Positions 17,037 through 26,820 are shown, numbered from the stretch's first letter. The stretch is DNA of 64,000 nucleotides from Enterobacter genomosp. O (GCF_001022965.1 NZ_LECZ01000027.1:248001-312000), one strand, 5' to 3'. The notes: generated by a model not told the origin, from the sequence alone. Numbers and translations: made by a program.

Positions 17037-18476
17037 ATGCTTAAATCCAATGTTTTAAAAACAATCTTACTTGCCGTAATAATATTATTATCAATATTTA
17101 TTCCTCCGCCTGATGGATTAAGTAAAGAGGCGTGGATACTGGCAGGGATATATTTATCCGCTATCGTTGGCCTGGTCATTAAACCTTATCCCGAACCCGT
17201 CATCATGCTCGTCGCGGTCGCGTTAACCTGTTTTACCGTGACAAAATTTCCGGATTCACCTGTCAAATCAATGGATGTGCTGAGCGGATACGCCTCCGGC
17301 ACGACCTGGCTGGTGTTCAGCGCCTTTACGCTTAGCGCGGCGTTCGTTACGACCGGTCTGGGAAAGCGGCTTGCTTACTGGTTTATCCTCAAATTTGGCA
17401 GTACGACGCTAAGGCTGGGGTATGTCACCGCCTTGCTGGACCTGGTGCTGGCACCCGCCACGCCCTCCAATACCGCGCGGGCAGGTGGGGTAGTTTTCCC
17501 GATTATTAACAGCATCGCGACCGTACTGGGCTCAACGCCAAAAGAGACACCGTGCAAGGCTGGCCGTTATTTAATGGTCAATGTCTATATGGTCACTAAA
17601 ACAACCAGCTATATGTTTTTAACGGGCTTTGCCGGGAACGCGTTAGCGCTTCAGCTCATTTCAGATATTTTCCATATCCATATTAGCTGGATCGGTTGGA
17701 TGCTGGCGGGTGCCCCGTTGGGATTATTGATGCTGTGTATTATTCCCTATATTTGCTACCGAATCGCCTCGCCGGAAATTAAGCATATTGATAATGTCGC
17801 GATTGCGACAAACGGGCTGGAAAGCCTCGGGGCAATGAGCCTCAAAGAGAAGGGGCTGGTGGTTATTTTTATCGCCGCATTATTGGGCTGGATCTTCTCA
17901 CGTCATCTTGGGCTCACTGAATCTGCCGTCGCCATTATCGCGATGGGGGCGGCGCTGCTGTTTAATATTATCGGCTGGAGCGATGTCCAAAAAAATAAAG
18001 GCGGCTGGAATACCCTGATGTGGTACGGGGGCATCATCGGTCTGAGCGCCACCCTGAGCAAGGAGGGATTTTTCCGCTGGCTGGCGGATTTCCTGTCAAC
18101 GCATCTGGATTTTCTCAGTGCCGGTAATATGACCATCGTGATTATCGTGTTTCTCAGCGTGCTGGTTCGCTATTTCTTCGCCTCTGGCGGGGCATACGTC
18201 GCGGCCATGGTGCCGGTGTTTGCCACCGTGGGTCTGGTCACCGGAACGGCGCCCGTCCTGCTGGCGCTTGCGATTCTGTTTTCCAATTCCTACGGTGGGT
18301 GTATCACGCACTATGGCGGCGCAGCAGGACCTATTATCTTCGCCTCGGGGTATAACGACATTAAGTCAAGGTGGACGATTGGCACCATCGTGGCGCTGTG
18401 CACGTTTTTAGTCCACATGCTCGTCGGCATTCCCTGGTGGGGTTTCCTCATGCAGCATGGGATGCTGCAGTCTTAA
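17037..18476 (+). CDS. DASS-family di-/tricarboxylate transporter (YbhI/CitT/TtdT-like)
   Basis: The 479 residues form about 12-14 hydrophobic segments with the divalent anion:sodium symporter signatures: APATPSNTARAGGVVFPI (the first SNT motif) and SNSYGGCITHYGGAAGPIIFASGY near the C-terminus. CitT (citrate/succinate antiport), TtdT (tartrate) and YbhI of E. coli belong here. It follows the aconitase by 96 bases; that gap holds an imperfect GGCAG/CTGCC stem. It is the last gene of the block and probably imports the tricarboxylate, perhaps in exchange for succinate or acetate-linked acids. The precise substrate cannot be read. A REP-like palindrome follows the stop. Confidence 0.87.
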   Translation: MLKSNVLKTILLAVIILLSIFIPPPDGLSKEAWILAGIYLSAIVGLVIKPYPEPVIMLVAVALTCFTVTKFPDSPVKSMDVLSGYASGTTWLVFSAFTLSAAFVTTGLGKRLAYWFILKFGSTTLRLGYVTALLDLVLAPATPSNTARAGGVVFPIINSIATVLGSTPKETPCKAGRYLMVNVYMVTKTTSYMFLTGFAGNALALQLISDIFHIHISWIGWMLAGAPLGLLMLCIIPYICYRIASPEIKHIDNVAIATNGLESLGAMSLKEKGLVVIFIAALLGWIFSRHLGLTESAVAIIAMGAALLFNIIGWSDVQKNKGGWNTLMWYGGIIGLSATLSKEGFFRWLADFLSTHLDFLSAGNMTIVIIVFLSVLVRYFFASGGAYVAAMVPVFATVGLVTGTAPVLLALAILFSNSYGGCITHYGGAAGPIIFASGYNDIKSRWTIGTIVALCTFLVHMLVGIPWWGFLMQHGMLQS

Positions 18477-18478
18477 TC

Positions 18479-18556
18479 GCCCGGTAGCGACTACGCCTTA
18501 CCGGACCTACATAAGTTTGAACGTAGGTCGGGTAAGGCGTAGCCGCCACCCGACAA
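18479..18556. repeat. REP-like palindrome pair between DASS transporter and narV
   Basis: Two inverted REP-type units face each other: the left reads towards CTACGCCTTACCGGACCTAC and the right is its near-complement GTAGGTCGGGTAAGGCGTAG. Both genes that flank it end here, the usual place for enteric REP/BIME elements. It may act as a transcript-end stabiliser for both. Confidence 0.8.
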
Positions 18557-18558
18557 AA

Positions 18559-19239
18559 TCAACGGCGCGATCTCACCACCTGATAACGACGGGTAAAATA
18601 CTCAAACGGCGCGCTCCATACGTGCACCAGACGGGTGAACGGGAAGATAAGGAAGATCGTCATCCCCAGCACCAGATGGATGCGGAAGATCGGCGCTACG
18701 CCGCTCAGCATTTCTGATGAACCTCCCTTAAACGTCACGATCCCCTGCGCCCAGCCCACCAGCTTCATCATTTCACTCCCGTCAGGATACTGCGCGGAGA
18801 AGGGGATGGTGGTCAGCCCCAGGATGCACTGGATCAGCAAAATGCTCATGATGATGATATCCGGCGTGGTGGACGTGGCGCGCACGCGCTGATTGAACAG
18901 GCGGCGGTAAAGCAGCATTGACCCGCCAATTAACGTCAATACGCCACACACCCCGCCAGCCATCATCGCCAGCTGCTGCTTAACCGCGACGGGTAAAAAC
19001 CAGGCGTACATCCAGTGCGGGGTTAACATGCCGAACAGGTGTCCGAAGAATATTCCCAGGATCCCGATATGAAACAGGTTAGAGCCCCAGTTCATGCCGC
19101 GTTTGCTGAGCATCTGGCTCGACGAGGCGCGCCAGGTGTACTGCCCGTAGTCGTAGCGCAACCAGCTGCCGAGGAAAAAGACGGTGGCACAGATGTACGG
19201 GTAAATGTCATAGAAAAACACGTTCAGGTAATGTGTCAT
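18559..19239 (-). CDS. narV: Respiratory nitrate reductase Z gamma subunit NarV (cytochrome b)
   Basis: NarV anchors the enzyme in the inner membrane and passes electrons from quinol through two b haems to NarY. The 226 residues match NarI/NarV, with five hydrophobic segments and the family start [17 protein letters not shown]. Histidines in [15 protein letters not shown] and in [12 protein letters not shown] and [12 protein letters not shown] are the haem ligands. The start overlaps narW by four bases. It is the last gene of narUZYWV, and a REP pair follows. The neighbourhood (nhoA, narU, fdnGHI, adhP), not narXL, marks it as the Z operon. Confidence 0.95.
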   Translation of the reverse strand: MTHYLNVFFYDIYPYICATVFFLGSWLRYDYGQYTWRASSSQMLSKRGMNWGSNLFHIGILGIFFGHLFGMLTPHWMYAWFLPVAVKQQLAMMAGGVCGVLTLIGGSMLLYRRLFNQRVRATSTTPDIIIMSILLIQCILGLTTIPFSAQYPDGSEMMKLVGWAQGIVTFKGGSSEMLSGVAPIFRIHLVLGMTIFLIFPFTRLVHVWSAPFEYFTRRYQVVRSRR

Positions 19240-19931
19240 TTTGGGCCTCCGGCGCTGACGTCCACGTACTGAGGCGCGACGTCCTGGCTAAAGCGTCGTT
19301 GATATTGCTGCATCGGCGAGCTGTCGCACGATGTGGCGTTGTCTTCGATAAACTTGACCTGTTCCTCTTCCCATACGGCGTCCAGCGCCTGACGGGTATC
19401 ATCCCGTTTTTCACCGGACACCTGTTTCGCCACGCTGTCGCTGGAAAGCCGCGTTTCCGCCAGCGCCAGCAGGGCGTCAAACAGCTGGTAATGCGCCACG
19501 CCACGCTGCTTCAGGCGTCCCCCAATCAGCGCCAGGATCGGCGCGACGTTTTGCAATCCTTCGCGCGCTTCGTCGTCGGTGACGATACTGAGGTATTCCA
19601 GGTAGAGCGGCAGGTAGTCCGGCAGCTCGCGGCAGTCCAGCTGGAGCCCGGCTTTCTCGTACTGGCTCATCAGGTCGACCATCGCCTGACCGCGATCGCG
19701 GGACTCCGCGTGAACGTGCTCGAACAGCAGCAGCGACGTCGCGCGACCGCGCTCAAAAACCTCGCACCACTCGGCCTGTTTATCCAGCAGCGGGGCGTTC
19801 AGGTGCTGCCGGGTAAACGGCAGCAGCATGGGGGCGTCCTGCTCAATCAGCGAAAGCGCTTCGTCACGGCTTTCCCACAGGGTTTCATCGGGATACTCGA
19901 TCAGCAGCGCGATGATTTTGAGGATTTGCAT
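19236..19931 (-). CDS. narW: Nitrate reductase Z molybdenum-cofactor assembly chaperone NarW
   Basis: NarW binds apo-NarZ and holds it for insertion of the molybdenum cofactor before membrane attachment; it is not part of the final enzyme. The 231 residues match NarJ/NarW (about 231-236). [15 protein letters not shown] at the start and [13 protein letters not shown] in the middle are the helical TorD-like signatures of the family. It overlaps narY by one base upstream and narV by four bases downstream, so the three are translationally coupled in fixed stoichiometry. Confidence 0.95.
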   Translation of the reverse strand: MQILKIIALLIEYPDETLWESRDEALSLIEQDAPMLLPFTRQHLNAPLLDKQAEWCEVFERGRATSLLLFEHVHAESRDRGQAMVDLMSQYEKAGLQLDCRELPDYLPLYLEYLSIVTDDEAREGLQNVAPILALIGGRLKQRGVAHYQLFDALLALAETRLSSDSVAKQVSGEKRDDTRQALDAVWEEEQVKFIEDNATSCDSSPMQQYQRRFSQDVAPQYVDVSAGGPK

Positions 19932-21475
19932 TATTCTCCCTCCCCGTGTTCGCGCACCTCGGTGATGTTGATCGCGTCAATGCGGCTGCTGTTGAAGAGG
20001 TTGAATTTGGTGTCGGAGCCGTGGCAGCCGTCGCCAAAGGTGAAGCCGCAGCCGTTTTTCTCCGGGAAGGCGTCGCGCGCCATTTCGCGGTGGCTGGTCG
20101 GGATCACGAAGCGGTCTTCGTAGTTAGCAATTGCCAGGTAGCGGTACATCTCTTCAACCTGCGCTTCGGTCAGGCCCACTTCTTCAATGGCGCGGGTATC
20201 GGTTACGCCTTCCACGGTCTGGGAACGTTTGTAATGGCGCATCGCCATCATGCGCTTCAGGGCGCGCAGCACCGGGCCGGTATCGCCCGCGCTGAGCATG
20301 TTCGCCAGATACTGTACAGGAATGCGCAGGCTCTCTACGGCAGGCAGGACGCCGTCGCTCTGCGGCAGGCCGCCGGCGTCCGCGTAGGACTGGATCGGCG
20401 ACAGCGGCGGCACGTACCAGACCATCGGCAGGGTGCGGTATTCCGGGTGCAGCGGCAGGGCGAGCTTCCAGTCCATCGCCATTTTATAGACCGGCGAACG
20501 CTGGGCGGCGTCAATCACGTTCTGCGGAATACCCTGCTTCAGTGCTTCTTCAATGACCGCCGGGTCGTTCGGGTTCAGGAACACGTCGCACTGGCGCTCG
20601 TACAGATCGGTTTCATGCTCGGTGCTGGCCGCCTCTTCAATGCGGTCCGCGTCATACAGCAGCACGCCGAGGTAGCGGATGCGCCCGACGCAGGTTTCCG
20701 AGCATACGGTCGGCTGGCCGGACTCAATGCGCGGGTAGCAGAAGATGCATTTTTCTGACTTGCCGCTCTTCCAGTTAAAGTAGATTTTCTTGTAGGGACA
20801 GCCGCTGATGCACAGACGCCAGCCGCGGCATTTGTCCTGGTCGATCAGCACAATGCCGTCCTCTTCGCGCTTGTAAATCGCACCGCTCGGGCAGGTGGCG
20901 ACGCAGCTCGGGTTGAGACAGTGCTCGCACAGGCGCGGCAGGTACATCATGAAGGTGTTTTCAAACTGGCCGTACATCTCTTTCTGGATCTTCTGGAAGT
21001 TACGGTCACGGGCGCGCTTTTCGAACTCGCCGCCCAGCAGCTCCTCCCAGTTTGGTCCCCAGACGATTTTATCCATTCGCTTGCCGTCAATCAGCGAGCG
21101 CGGCCGGGCGGTAGGGAGGTGATCGCCCTCCGGGGCGCGGTGCAGATCCTGATAGTCAAAGGTAAAGGGCTCATAGTAATCGTCTATCTGCGGCAGGACG
21201 GGGTTAGCGAAAATTTTCGACAGTACGCCCATCTTGCCGCCGAGGCGCGGCGTCAGCTTGCCGGTAATGCCGCGGATCCAGCCGCCTTGCCACTCCTCCT
21301 GATCTTCCCAATTTTTCGGGTAGCCGATGCCCGGTTTGGTTTCGACGTTGTTAAACCACGCATACTCCATCCCTTCACGCCCGGTCCAGACGTTCTTACA
21401 GGTGACCGAGCAGGTGTGGCAGCCGATGCATTTATCGAGATTCAGAACCATGCCAACCTGTGAGCGTATTTTCAT
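19931..21475 (-). CDS. narY: Respiratory nitrate reductase Z beta subunit NarY (iron-sulfur protein)
   Basis: NarY relays electrons from NarV to NarZ through three [4Fe-4S] clusters and one [3Fe-4S] cluster. The 514 residues match NarH/NarY. Four cysteine groups are visible: CIGCHTCSVTCKN (C16, C19, C22, C26), CEHCLNPSCVATCP, CRGWRLCISGCPYKK, and CIFCYPRIE followed by CSETCVGR. The Trp in CRGWRLC replaces a cysteine, which is how the [3Fe-4S] cluster arises in this family, so it is not a defect. The start overlaps narZ by four bases. Confidence 0.96.
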   Translation of the reverse strand: MKIRSQVGMVLNLDKCIGCHTCSVTCKNVWTGREGMEYAWFNNVETKPGIGYPKNWEDQEEWQGGWIRGITGKLTPRLGGKMGVLSKIFANPVLPQIDDYYEPFTFDYQDLHRAPEGDHLPTARPRSLIDGKRMDKIVWGPNWEELLGGEFEKRARDRNFQKIQKEMYGQFENTFMMYLPRLCEHCLNPSCVATCPSGAIYKREEDGIVLIDQDKCRGWRLCISGCPYKKIYFNWKSGKSEKCIFCYPRIESGQPTVCSETCVGRIRYLGVLLYDADRIEEAASTEHETDLYERQCDVFLNPNDPAVIEEALKQGIPQNVIDAAQRSPVYKMAMDWKLALPLHPEYRTLPMVWYVPPLSPIQSYADAGGLPQSDGVLPAVESLRIPVQYLANMLSAGDTGPVLRALKRMMAMRHYKRSQTVEGVTDTRAIEEVGLTEAQVEEMYRYLAIANYEDRFVIPTSHREMARDAFPEKNGCGFTFGDGCHGSDTKFNLFNSSRIDAINITEVREHGEGE

Positions 21476-24400
21476 TTTTTCGCCTCCTGTACCTGATCCC
21501 GACCTTCGCCATCCAGCCAGTTAATGTTTTTCATTTTGCGGATCATGATGAACTCGTCGCGGTTAGAGCCGACGGTGCCGTAATAGTTAAAGCTGTACGC
21601 CAGCTGGGCGTAGCCGCCGATCATGTGCGTCGGTTTCGGGCAGACGCGGGTCACCGAGTTGTGGATCCCGCCGCGCCGTCCTGTCACCTCTGAGCCCGGG
21701 ATGTTCAGGATGCGCTCCTGGGCGTGATACATCATGGTCATGCCCGGCGGCACGCGCTGGCTGACCACCGCGCGGGCGGTGAGGGCGCCGTTGGCGTTGA
21801 AGGCTTCGATCCAGTCGTTGTCCTCAATGCCCAGCTCGCGGGCGTCGGTTTCGCTGATCCAGACAATCGGCCCGCCGCGCGACAGGGTCTGCATCAGCAG
21901 GTTTTCGCTGTAGGTGGAGTGGATGCCCCATTTCTGGTGCGGCGTCAGGAAGTTGAGCGCTTTTTCCGGGAAGCCGTTCGGCGGGATCTCGCGCATATGG
22001 CTGACGCTGCGGGTGTCAATCGGCGGACGGTAGGCTACCAGGCTTTCCCCGAAGGCGCGCATCCACGGATGATCCTGATACAGCTGCTGGCGGCCCGAAA
22101 GGGTACGCCACGGGATTAGCTCGTGGACGTTGGTATAGCCCGCGTTGTAGGAGACGTGCTCGCTCTCAAGACCGGACCAGGTCGGGCTGGAGATGATTTT
22201 GCGCGGCTGCGCCTGAATATCGCGGAAGCGGATCTTCTCGTCTTCTTTATTCAGCGCCAGATGGGTGTGGTCGCGCCCGGTCAGTTCGCCGAGCGCTTCC
22301 CAGGCCTTCACCGCCACCTGACCGTTGGTTTCCGGCGCCAGGGCGAGGATCACCTCGGAGGCGTCGATCGCCGTTTCAATCAGCGGGCGACCTTTCGCCG
22401 GACCGCCGGGCTTGACGTAGTTCAGCTTGCCGAGGAAATCGACCTCGTTCTGCGTGTTCCACGATATGCCTTTTCCGCCGTTGCCGAGCTTGTCCATCAG
22501 CGGGCCGAGCGAGGTGAAGCGTTCGTAGGTTTCCGGGTAGTTACGCTCGACGACCGCAATGTTTGGCGCGGTTTTGCCGGGGATCAGGTCGCATTCGCCT
22601 TTGCGCCAGTCCTGAATATCAAACGGCTGGGAGAGCTCCGCCGGCGAGTCGTGCTGCAGCGGCTGCAGCACCACGTCGGTTTCGGTGCCCAGATGCCCGA
22701 CGCAGACCTCGGAGAAGACTTTGGCGATGCCTTTGTAGATCTCCCAGTCGCTGCGGGACTCCCACGCCGGGTCGACGGCGGCGGAGAGCGGATGAATAAA
22801 CGGATGCATATCCGAAGTATTCATATCGTCTTTTTCATACCAGGTGGCGGTGGGCAGGACGATATCCGAGAACAGACAGGTGCTGGACATGCGGAAGTCG
22901 AGCGTCACCAGCAGGTCGAGCTTGCCCTCGATGGCGGCGGTCTGCCACTCCACCTCTTCGGGCTTCACGTCGTCGGTCGAGCCGAGATCCTCGCCCTGAA
23001 TGCCGCTTTCGGTGCCGAGCAGGTATTTCAGCATGTACTCGTGGCCTTTTCCGGACGAGCCGAGGAGGTTAGAGCGCCAGACGAACAGGTTGCGGGGATG
23101 GTTTTTACCGTTGTCAGGCTGCTCGCAGGCGAAACGCACGTCACCCGATTTCAGCCCCTGCACGGTGTACTCCTGCGGCGTCATGCCCGCCGCTTCAGCA
23201 CGGGCTTTAACGTGCAGCGGGTTCAGGTTGAGCTGCGGGGCCGACGGCAGCCAGCCCATGCGCTCGGCGCGGACGTTGAAGTCGATCAGGTGGCCGGTGA
23301 ATTTCGAGGCGTCCGCCAGCGGGGAGAGCAGCTCCTGCGCGGTCAGCTTCTCATAGCGCCACTGGCTGGCGTGGTTGTAAAAGAAGGAGGTGCTGTTCAT
23401 CTGGCGCGGCGGGCGGTTCCAGTCCAGCGCGAAGGCCAGCGGTAGCCAGCCGGTCTGCGGGCGCAGCTTCTCCTGGCCCACATAGTGGGACCAGCCGCCG
23501 CCGCTCTGCCCGACGCAGCCGCAGAAGACCAGCATGTTGATCATTCCGCGGTAGTTCATGTCCATGTGGTACCAGTGGTTCACCCCGGCACCCAGAATGA
23601 TCATCGAACGACCGTGCGTTTTGTGCGCCGTATCGGCAAACTCGCGGGCGATTTTTTCTATCAGATACGCGGGCACGCCGGTAATCTGCTCGCCCCAGGC
23701 GGGCGTATAGGCCTTAATCTGGTCATAGCTTTCTGCGGCGTTGCTGTCTTCCAGACCGCGATCGAGACCGTAGTTAGCCAGCACCAGATCGTAAACGCTG
23801 ACCACCCGTTTCTGGCTGCCGTCGGCGAGCGTCAGGGTTTTGCTCGGCACGCGACGCGTCAGCACCGGCTCCTGCTTCACGCTGCGGAAATGCGGGTTTT
23901 CGTTGCCGCCAAAGTAGGGGAACGCCACATCGGCAACGCTATCGTGGGTAATCAGCAGGGAGAGGGTCAGCTCGGTTTCATGGCCTGCGGCCTGCGGCTC
24001 CAGGTTCCATTTGCCTTTTTCTCCCCAGCGGAAACCAATCGATCCGTTTGGCACCACCAGGTTCCCGGCAATATCAAAGGCGACGGTCTTCCATTCCGGG
24101 TTATTGGCTTCCCCCAGCCCGTCAACCAGGTCCGAGGCGCGCAGCATCCGGCCCGGCACGACGCGGCCGTCCGCCTGCTCGTCCAGCAGCACCAGCATCG
24201 GCATGTCGGTGTAGCGACGGCAGTAGTTGAGGAAGTAGTCGCTGGGGTTATCGAGGTGAAATTCTTTGAGGATCACGTGGCCCATCGCCATCGCGAGGGC
24301 GCTGTCGGTGCCTTGTTTGGGCGCCAGCCACTGGTCACTCAGCTTCGCGACCTCCGAGAAGTCCGGCGTGATGGCGACGGTTTTGGTGCCTTTGTAGCGT

Positions 24401-25212
24401 ACTTCGGTGAAGAAGTGGGCGTCTGGGGTACGGGTCTGCGGCACGTTCGAGCCCCATGCAATGATGTAGCTGGAGTTGTACCAGTCGGCGGACTCCGGCA
24501 CGTCGGTCTGTTCGCCCCAGGTCATGGGGGAGGCAGGGGGGAGATCGCAGTACCAGTCATAGAAGCTCAGGCAGGTGCCGCCCAGCAGGGAAAGATAGCG
24601 CGTGCCGGCGGCGTAGGAGACCATCGACATCGCCGGGATAGGGGAAAAACCGGCGACGCGGTCCGGGCCATAATTTTTGATGGTCCAGACGTTGGCGGCG
24701 GCGATCAGCTGGTTTAGCTCTTTCCAGTTCGAGCGGATAAACCCGCCGTGTCCGCGCGCGCGCCTGTAGCTCTGCGCTTTTTGTGGATCGCTCTGGATGG
24801 CGTCCCACGCCAGGACCGGATCGTGATGCTGGGCCAGCGCCTCGCGCCAGAGCTCAATTAACTTGCGGCGCACCAGCGGGTATTTGAGACGGTTGGCGCT
24901 GTAGAGATACCAGGAGTAGCTCGCCCCGCGCGGGCAGCCGCGCGGTTCATGGTTGGGCAGGTCGGGGCGGGTTCGGGGATAGTCGGTTTGCTGCGTCTCC
25001 CAGGTCACCAGACCGTTTTTGACGTAAATTTTCCAGCTACAGGAGCCGGTACAGTTCACGCCGTGGGTCGAGCGCACAATCTTGTCGTACTGCCAGCGCT
25101 GGCGGTAGCTGTCCTCCCAGTCGCGGTTGGTGTGATACACCTGCCCGTGCCCATCGGCGAAACTGTCGCCTTTTGTTTTGAAGTAGCGGAAGCGGTCCAA
25201 CAGTTTGCTCAT
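21472..25212 (-). CDS. narZ: Respiratory nitrate reductase Z alpha subunit NarZ
   Basis: NarZ is the catalytic subunit on the cytoplasmic side, reducing nitrate to nitrite with a bis-MGD molybdenum cofactor. The 1246 residues equal E. coli NarZ. The N-terminal THGVNCTGSCSW gives His50, Cys54 and Cys58, and GCPRG near residue 93 gives the fourth cluster ligand; the His ligand is the narGHI-type [4Fe-4S] FS0 site. The start MSKLLDRFRYFKTKG is typical. In E. coli the Z operon is expressed at low level and is RpoS-linked instead of strongly FNR/NarL-controlled. narU lies 67 bases upstream with a REP unit in the gap. Confidence 0.96.
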   Translation of the reverse strand: MSKLLDRFRYFKTKGDSFADGHGQVYHTNRDWEDSYRQRWQYDKIVRSTHGVNCTGSCSWKIYVKNGLVTWETQQTDYPRTRPDLPNHEPRGCPRGASYSWYLYSANRLKYPLVRRKLIELWREALAQHHDPVLAWDAIQSDPQKAQSYRRARGHGGFIRSNWKELNQLIAAANVWTIKNYGPDRVAGFSPIPAMSMVSYAAGTRYLSLLGGTCLSFYDWYCDLPPASPMTWGEQTDVPESADWYNSSYIIAWGSNVPQTRTPDAHFFTEVRYKGTKTVAITPDFSEVAKLSDQWLAPKQGTDSALAMAMGHVILKEFHLDNPSDYFLNYCRRYTDMPMLVLLDEQADGRVVPGRMLRASDLVDGLGEANNPEWKTVAFDIAGNLVVPNGSIGFRWGEKGKWNLEPQAAGHETELTLSLLITHDSVADVAFPYFGGNENPHFRSVKQEPVLTRRVPSKTLTLADGSQKRVVSVYDLVLANYGLDRGLEDSNAAESYDQIKAYTPAWGEQITGVPAYLIEKIAREFADTAHKTHGRSMIILGAGVNHWYHMDMNYRGMINMLVFCGCVGQSGGGWSHYVGQEKLRPQTGWLPLAFALDWNRPPRQMNSTSFFYNHASQWRYEKLTAQELLSPLADASKFTGHLIDFNVRAERMGWLPSAPQLNLNPLHVKARAEAAGMTPQEYTVQGLKSGDVRFACEQPDNGKNHPRNLFVWRSNLLGSSGKGHEYMLKYLLGTESGIQGEDLGSTDDVKPEEVEWQTAAIEGKLDLLVTLDFRMSSTCLFSDIVLPTATWYEKDDMNTSDMHPFIHPLSAAVDPAWESRSDWEIYKGIAKVFSEVCVGHLGTETDVVLQPLQHDSPAELSQPFDIQDWRKGECDLIPGKTAPNIAVVERNYPETYERFTSLGPLMDKLGNGGKGISWNTQNEVDFLGKLNYVKPGGPAKGRPLIETAIDASEVILALAPETNGQVAVKAWEALGELTGRDHTHLALNKEDEKIRFRDIQAQPRKIISSPTWSGLESEHVSYNAGYTNVHELIPWRTLSGRQQLYQDHPWMRAFGESLVAYRPPIDTRSVSHMREIPPNGFPEKALNFLTPHQKWGIHSTYSENLLMQTLSRGGPIVWISETDARELGIEDNDWIEAFNANGALTARAVVSQRVPPGMTMMYHAQERILNIPGSEVTGRRGGIHNSVTRVCPKPTHMIGGYAQLAYSFNYYGTVGSNRDEFIMIRKMKNINWLDGEGRDQVQEAKK

Positions 25213-25238
25213 GACATTTCTCCTGCTTCGATAGCATT

Positions 25239-25266
25239 GCCGGAGGGTGCTGCATCACGCTCCGGC
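25239..25266. repeat. REP-like palindrome between narU and narZ
   Basis: Perfect 7-base arms GCCGGAG and CTCCGGC enclose a 14-base loop in the narU-narZ gap, the core of an enteric REP unit. Lying inside an operon, it may protect the narU message 3' end and lower expression of narZ downstream. Confidence 0.7.
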
Positions 25267-25279
25267 TAAGAGGTCGTTA

Positions 25280-26665
25280 TTATTTTTGTGCGGATTTGCG
25301 GCCATACACCAGCCAGGTAACGAGCACGCAGACGATGTAAAACACGAGGAACACCTTCATGGCGCCGACCGGCGATCCGGTCATCGCCAGCGAGGTGCCA
25401 AAGGCTTTGGGGATGAAGAACCCGCCCACGGCACCGATGGCGGAGATAAAGCCCAGCGCGGCAGCGGTCTCGGTCACCGCTTCATGCTGCGCCTGTTCGT
25501 CCGTTCCGCCCTGCTGCTTCACGCGGGTAAGGGTGATCTGCCGGAAGACAATGGCAATCATCTGGAAGGTGGAGCCGCTGCCCAGCCCGGCGGTGAGGAA
25601 CAGCCCCATAAAGACCAGGTAGAAGGCGATAAAGCTGCCGGAGCCCGTGCCGGGCAGGGTCAGGAAGATCAGGGCGCTGAACGCCGCCATAAAGATGAAG
25701 TTCACGAGCGTGACGCGTACCCCGCCCAGCCTGTCGGAGATCATCCCGCCCGCGGAACGCGCCAGCGCGCCAATCAGGGGACCAAAGAAGGCGAGGTGAA
25801 GGATATTCACGTCGGGAAACTGGGTTTTTGACAGCATGGCAAAGCCTGCCGAGAAACCGATAAACGAGCCGAAGGTCGCGAGATAGAGCAGGCTCAGCAG
25901 CCACAGGTGAAAGCGTTTTAGCACCGGGAGCTGGCTGGCGATAGAGGCTTTAGAGCTGGCGATATCGTTCATGCCAAAGAAGGCGGCAAGGGTGGCCAGC
26001 AGCAGCAGCGGAGCCCAGATCCAGGCGGCATTCGCCAGCCACATCGTGGAGCCGTCATCCTGCGGTACGCCCTGCACGCCCAGGAAGGTAAACATTGGCA
26101 GGAAGATCACTAGCGGCGCGATCAGCTGCATCACGCTGACGCCCAGGTTTCCCAGCCCGCCGTTAATACCGAGCGCGCTACCCTGTTTTGCCTTGGGGAA
26201 GAAGAAGCTGATGTTGCCCATGCTGGAGGCAAAGTTAGCGCCGGCAAAGCCGCAGAGCAGGGCAATCACGATAAAGACCCAGTAAGGCGTCGCGGTGTTC
26301 TGAACGGCAATCCCCAGCCAGACGCAGGGAATAATCAGGATGACGGTGCTCAAAACCGTCCAGTATCGTCCGCCAAATATCGGCACCATAAACGAGTAGG
26401 GGACGCGCAATATCGCACCGGAGAGAGAAGGCAATGCCGTTAGCATAAAAAGCTGGTCAGTGGAGAAAGTAAATCCGATTTTATTCAGGTTGACGGCAAT
26501 CGCGCTAAATAACATCCATACGCAGAACGCTAGCAGCAAACAAGCGACTGAAATCCACAGGTTTCGCCGCGCGATATGTTTTCCTTTATTCTCCCAAAAT
26601 TGCGTATTTTCCGGTTTCCAGTTACTCAACAGATGCGGATTACTCTTCTCACTTTGTTGTGACAT
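25280..26665 (-). CDS. narU: Nitrate/nitrite transporter NarU
   Basis: NarU imports nitrate and exports nitrite across the inner membrane (MFS, NNP family). From the ATG at 26665 it has 461 residues, as in E. coli (462); the frame extends 33 residues upstream, but GAGGG behind this ATG and the family start support the shorter form. The nitrate signatures GFAGANFASSMGNISFFFP and GSALGINGGLGNLGVS contain the glycine-rich NS motif of nitrate porters, and WENKGKHIARRNLWISV precedes helix 1. It is the first gene of narUZYWV; its promoter must lie between 26666 and the terminator at 26779. Confidence 0.95.
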   Translation of the reverse strand: MSQQSEKSNPHLLSNWKPENTQFWENKGKHIARRNLWISVACLLLAFCVWMLFSAIAVNLNKIGFTFSTDQLFMLTALPSLSGAILRVPYSFMVPIFGGRYWTVLSTVILIIPCVWLGIAVQNTATPYWVFIVIALLCGFAGANFASSMGNISFFFPKAKQGSALGINGGLGNLGVSVMQLIAPLVIFLPMFTFLGVQGVPQDDGSTMWLANAAWIWAPLLLLATLAAFFGMNDIASSKASIASQLPVLKRFHLWLLSLLYLATFGSFIGFSAGFAMLSKTQFPDVNILHLAFFGPLIGALARSAGGMISDRLGGVRVTLVNFIFMAAFSALIFLTLPGTGSGSFIAFYLVFMGLFLTAGLGSGSTFQMIAIVFRQITLTRVKQQGGTDEQAQHEAVTETAAALGFISAIGAVGGFFIPKAFGTSLAMTGSPVGAMKVFLVFYIVCVLVTWLVYGRKSAQK

Positions 26666-26778
26666 ATCACCCTCTTGCTCGCCAAGATGAAGATAAAAAA
26701 CAAATGAAAACAAACGGATAGTTGTAGGTGTGTTGACTGGTTTATTGGATGTTTTTGGATACAACTGAAAGGATAGAT

Positions 26779-26820
26779 AAAAAAACGAACCCTTGAGTTT
26801 AGAAAGGAAATAAGGGTTCG
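26779..26820 (-). terminator. Rho-independent terminator between smvR and narU
   Basis: On the minus strand a perfect 9-base stem, CGAACCCTT paired with AAGGGTTCG around a 17-base loop, is followed at once by seven T residues. It ends the smvR transcript before the narU promoter. Confidence 0.85.

Noticed and set aside
20000-21475. Missing cysteine in the third NarY cluster (CRGWRLC)
   Set aside because: Tryptophan at that place is normal in NarH/NarY and gives the [3Fe-4S] cluster.
22123-23445. 440-codon open frame on the plus strand
   Set aside because: It lies antisense inside narZ, which has full length and all cofactor residues; the product is low-complexity and Arg/His-rich, typical of a GC-rich shadow frame.
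18559-26665. Assignment as the main narGHJI-narK operon
   Set aside because: There is no narXL beside it, the transporter gene directly leads the operon, and nhoA, smvA, yddG, fdnGHI and adhP are the known neighbours of narZYWV-narU.
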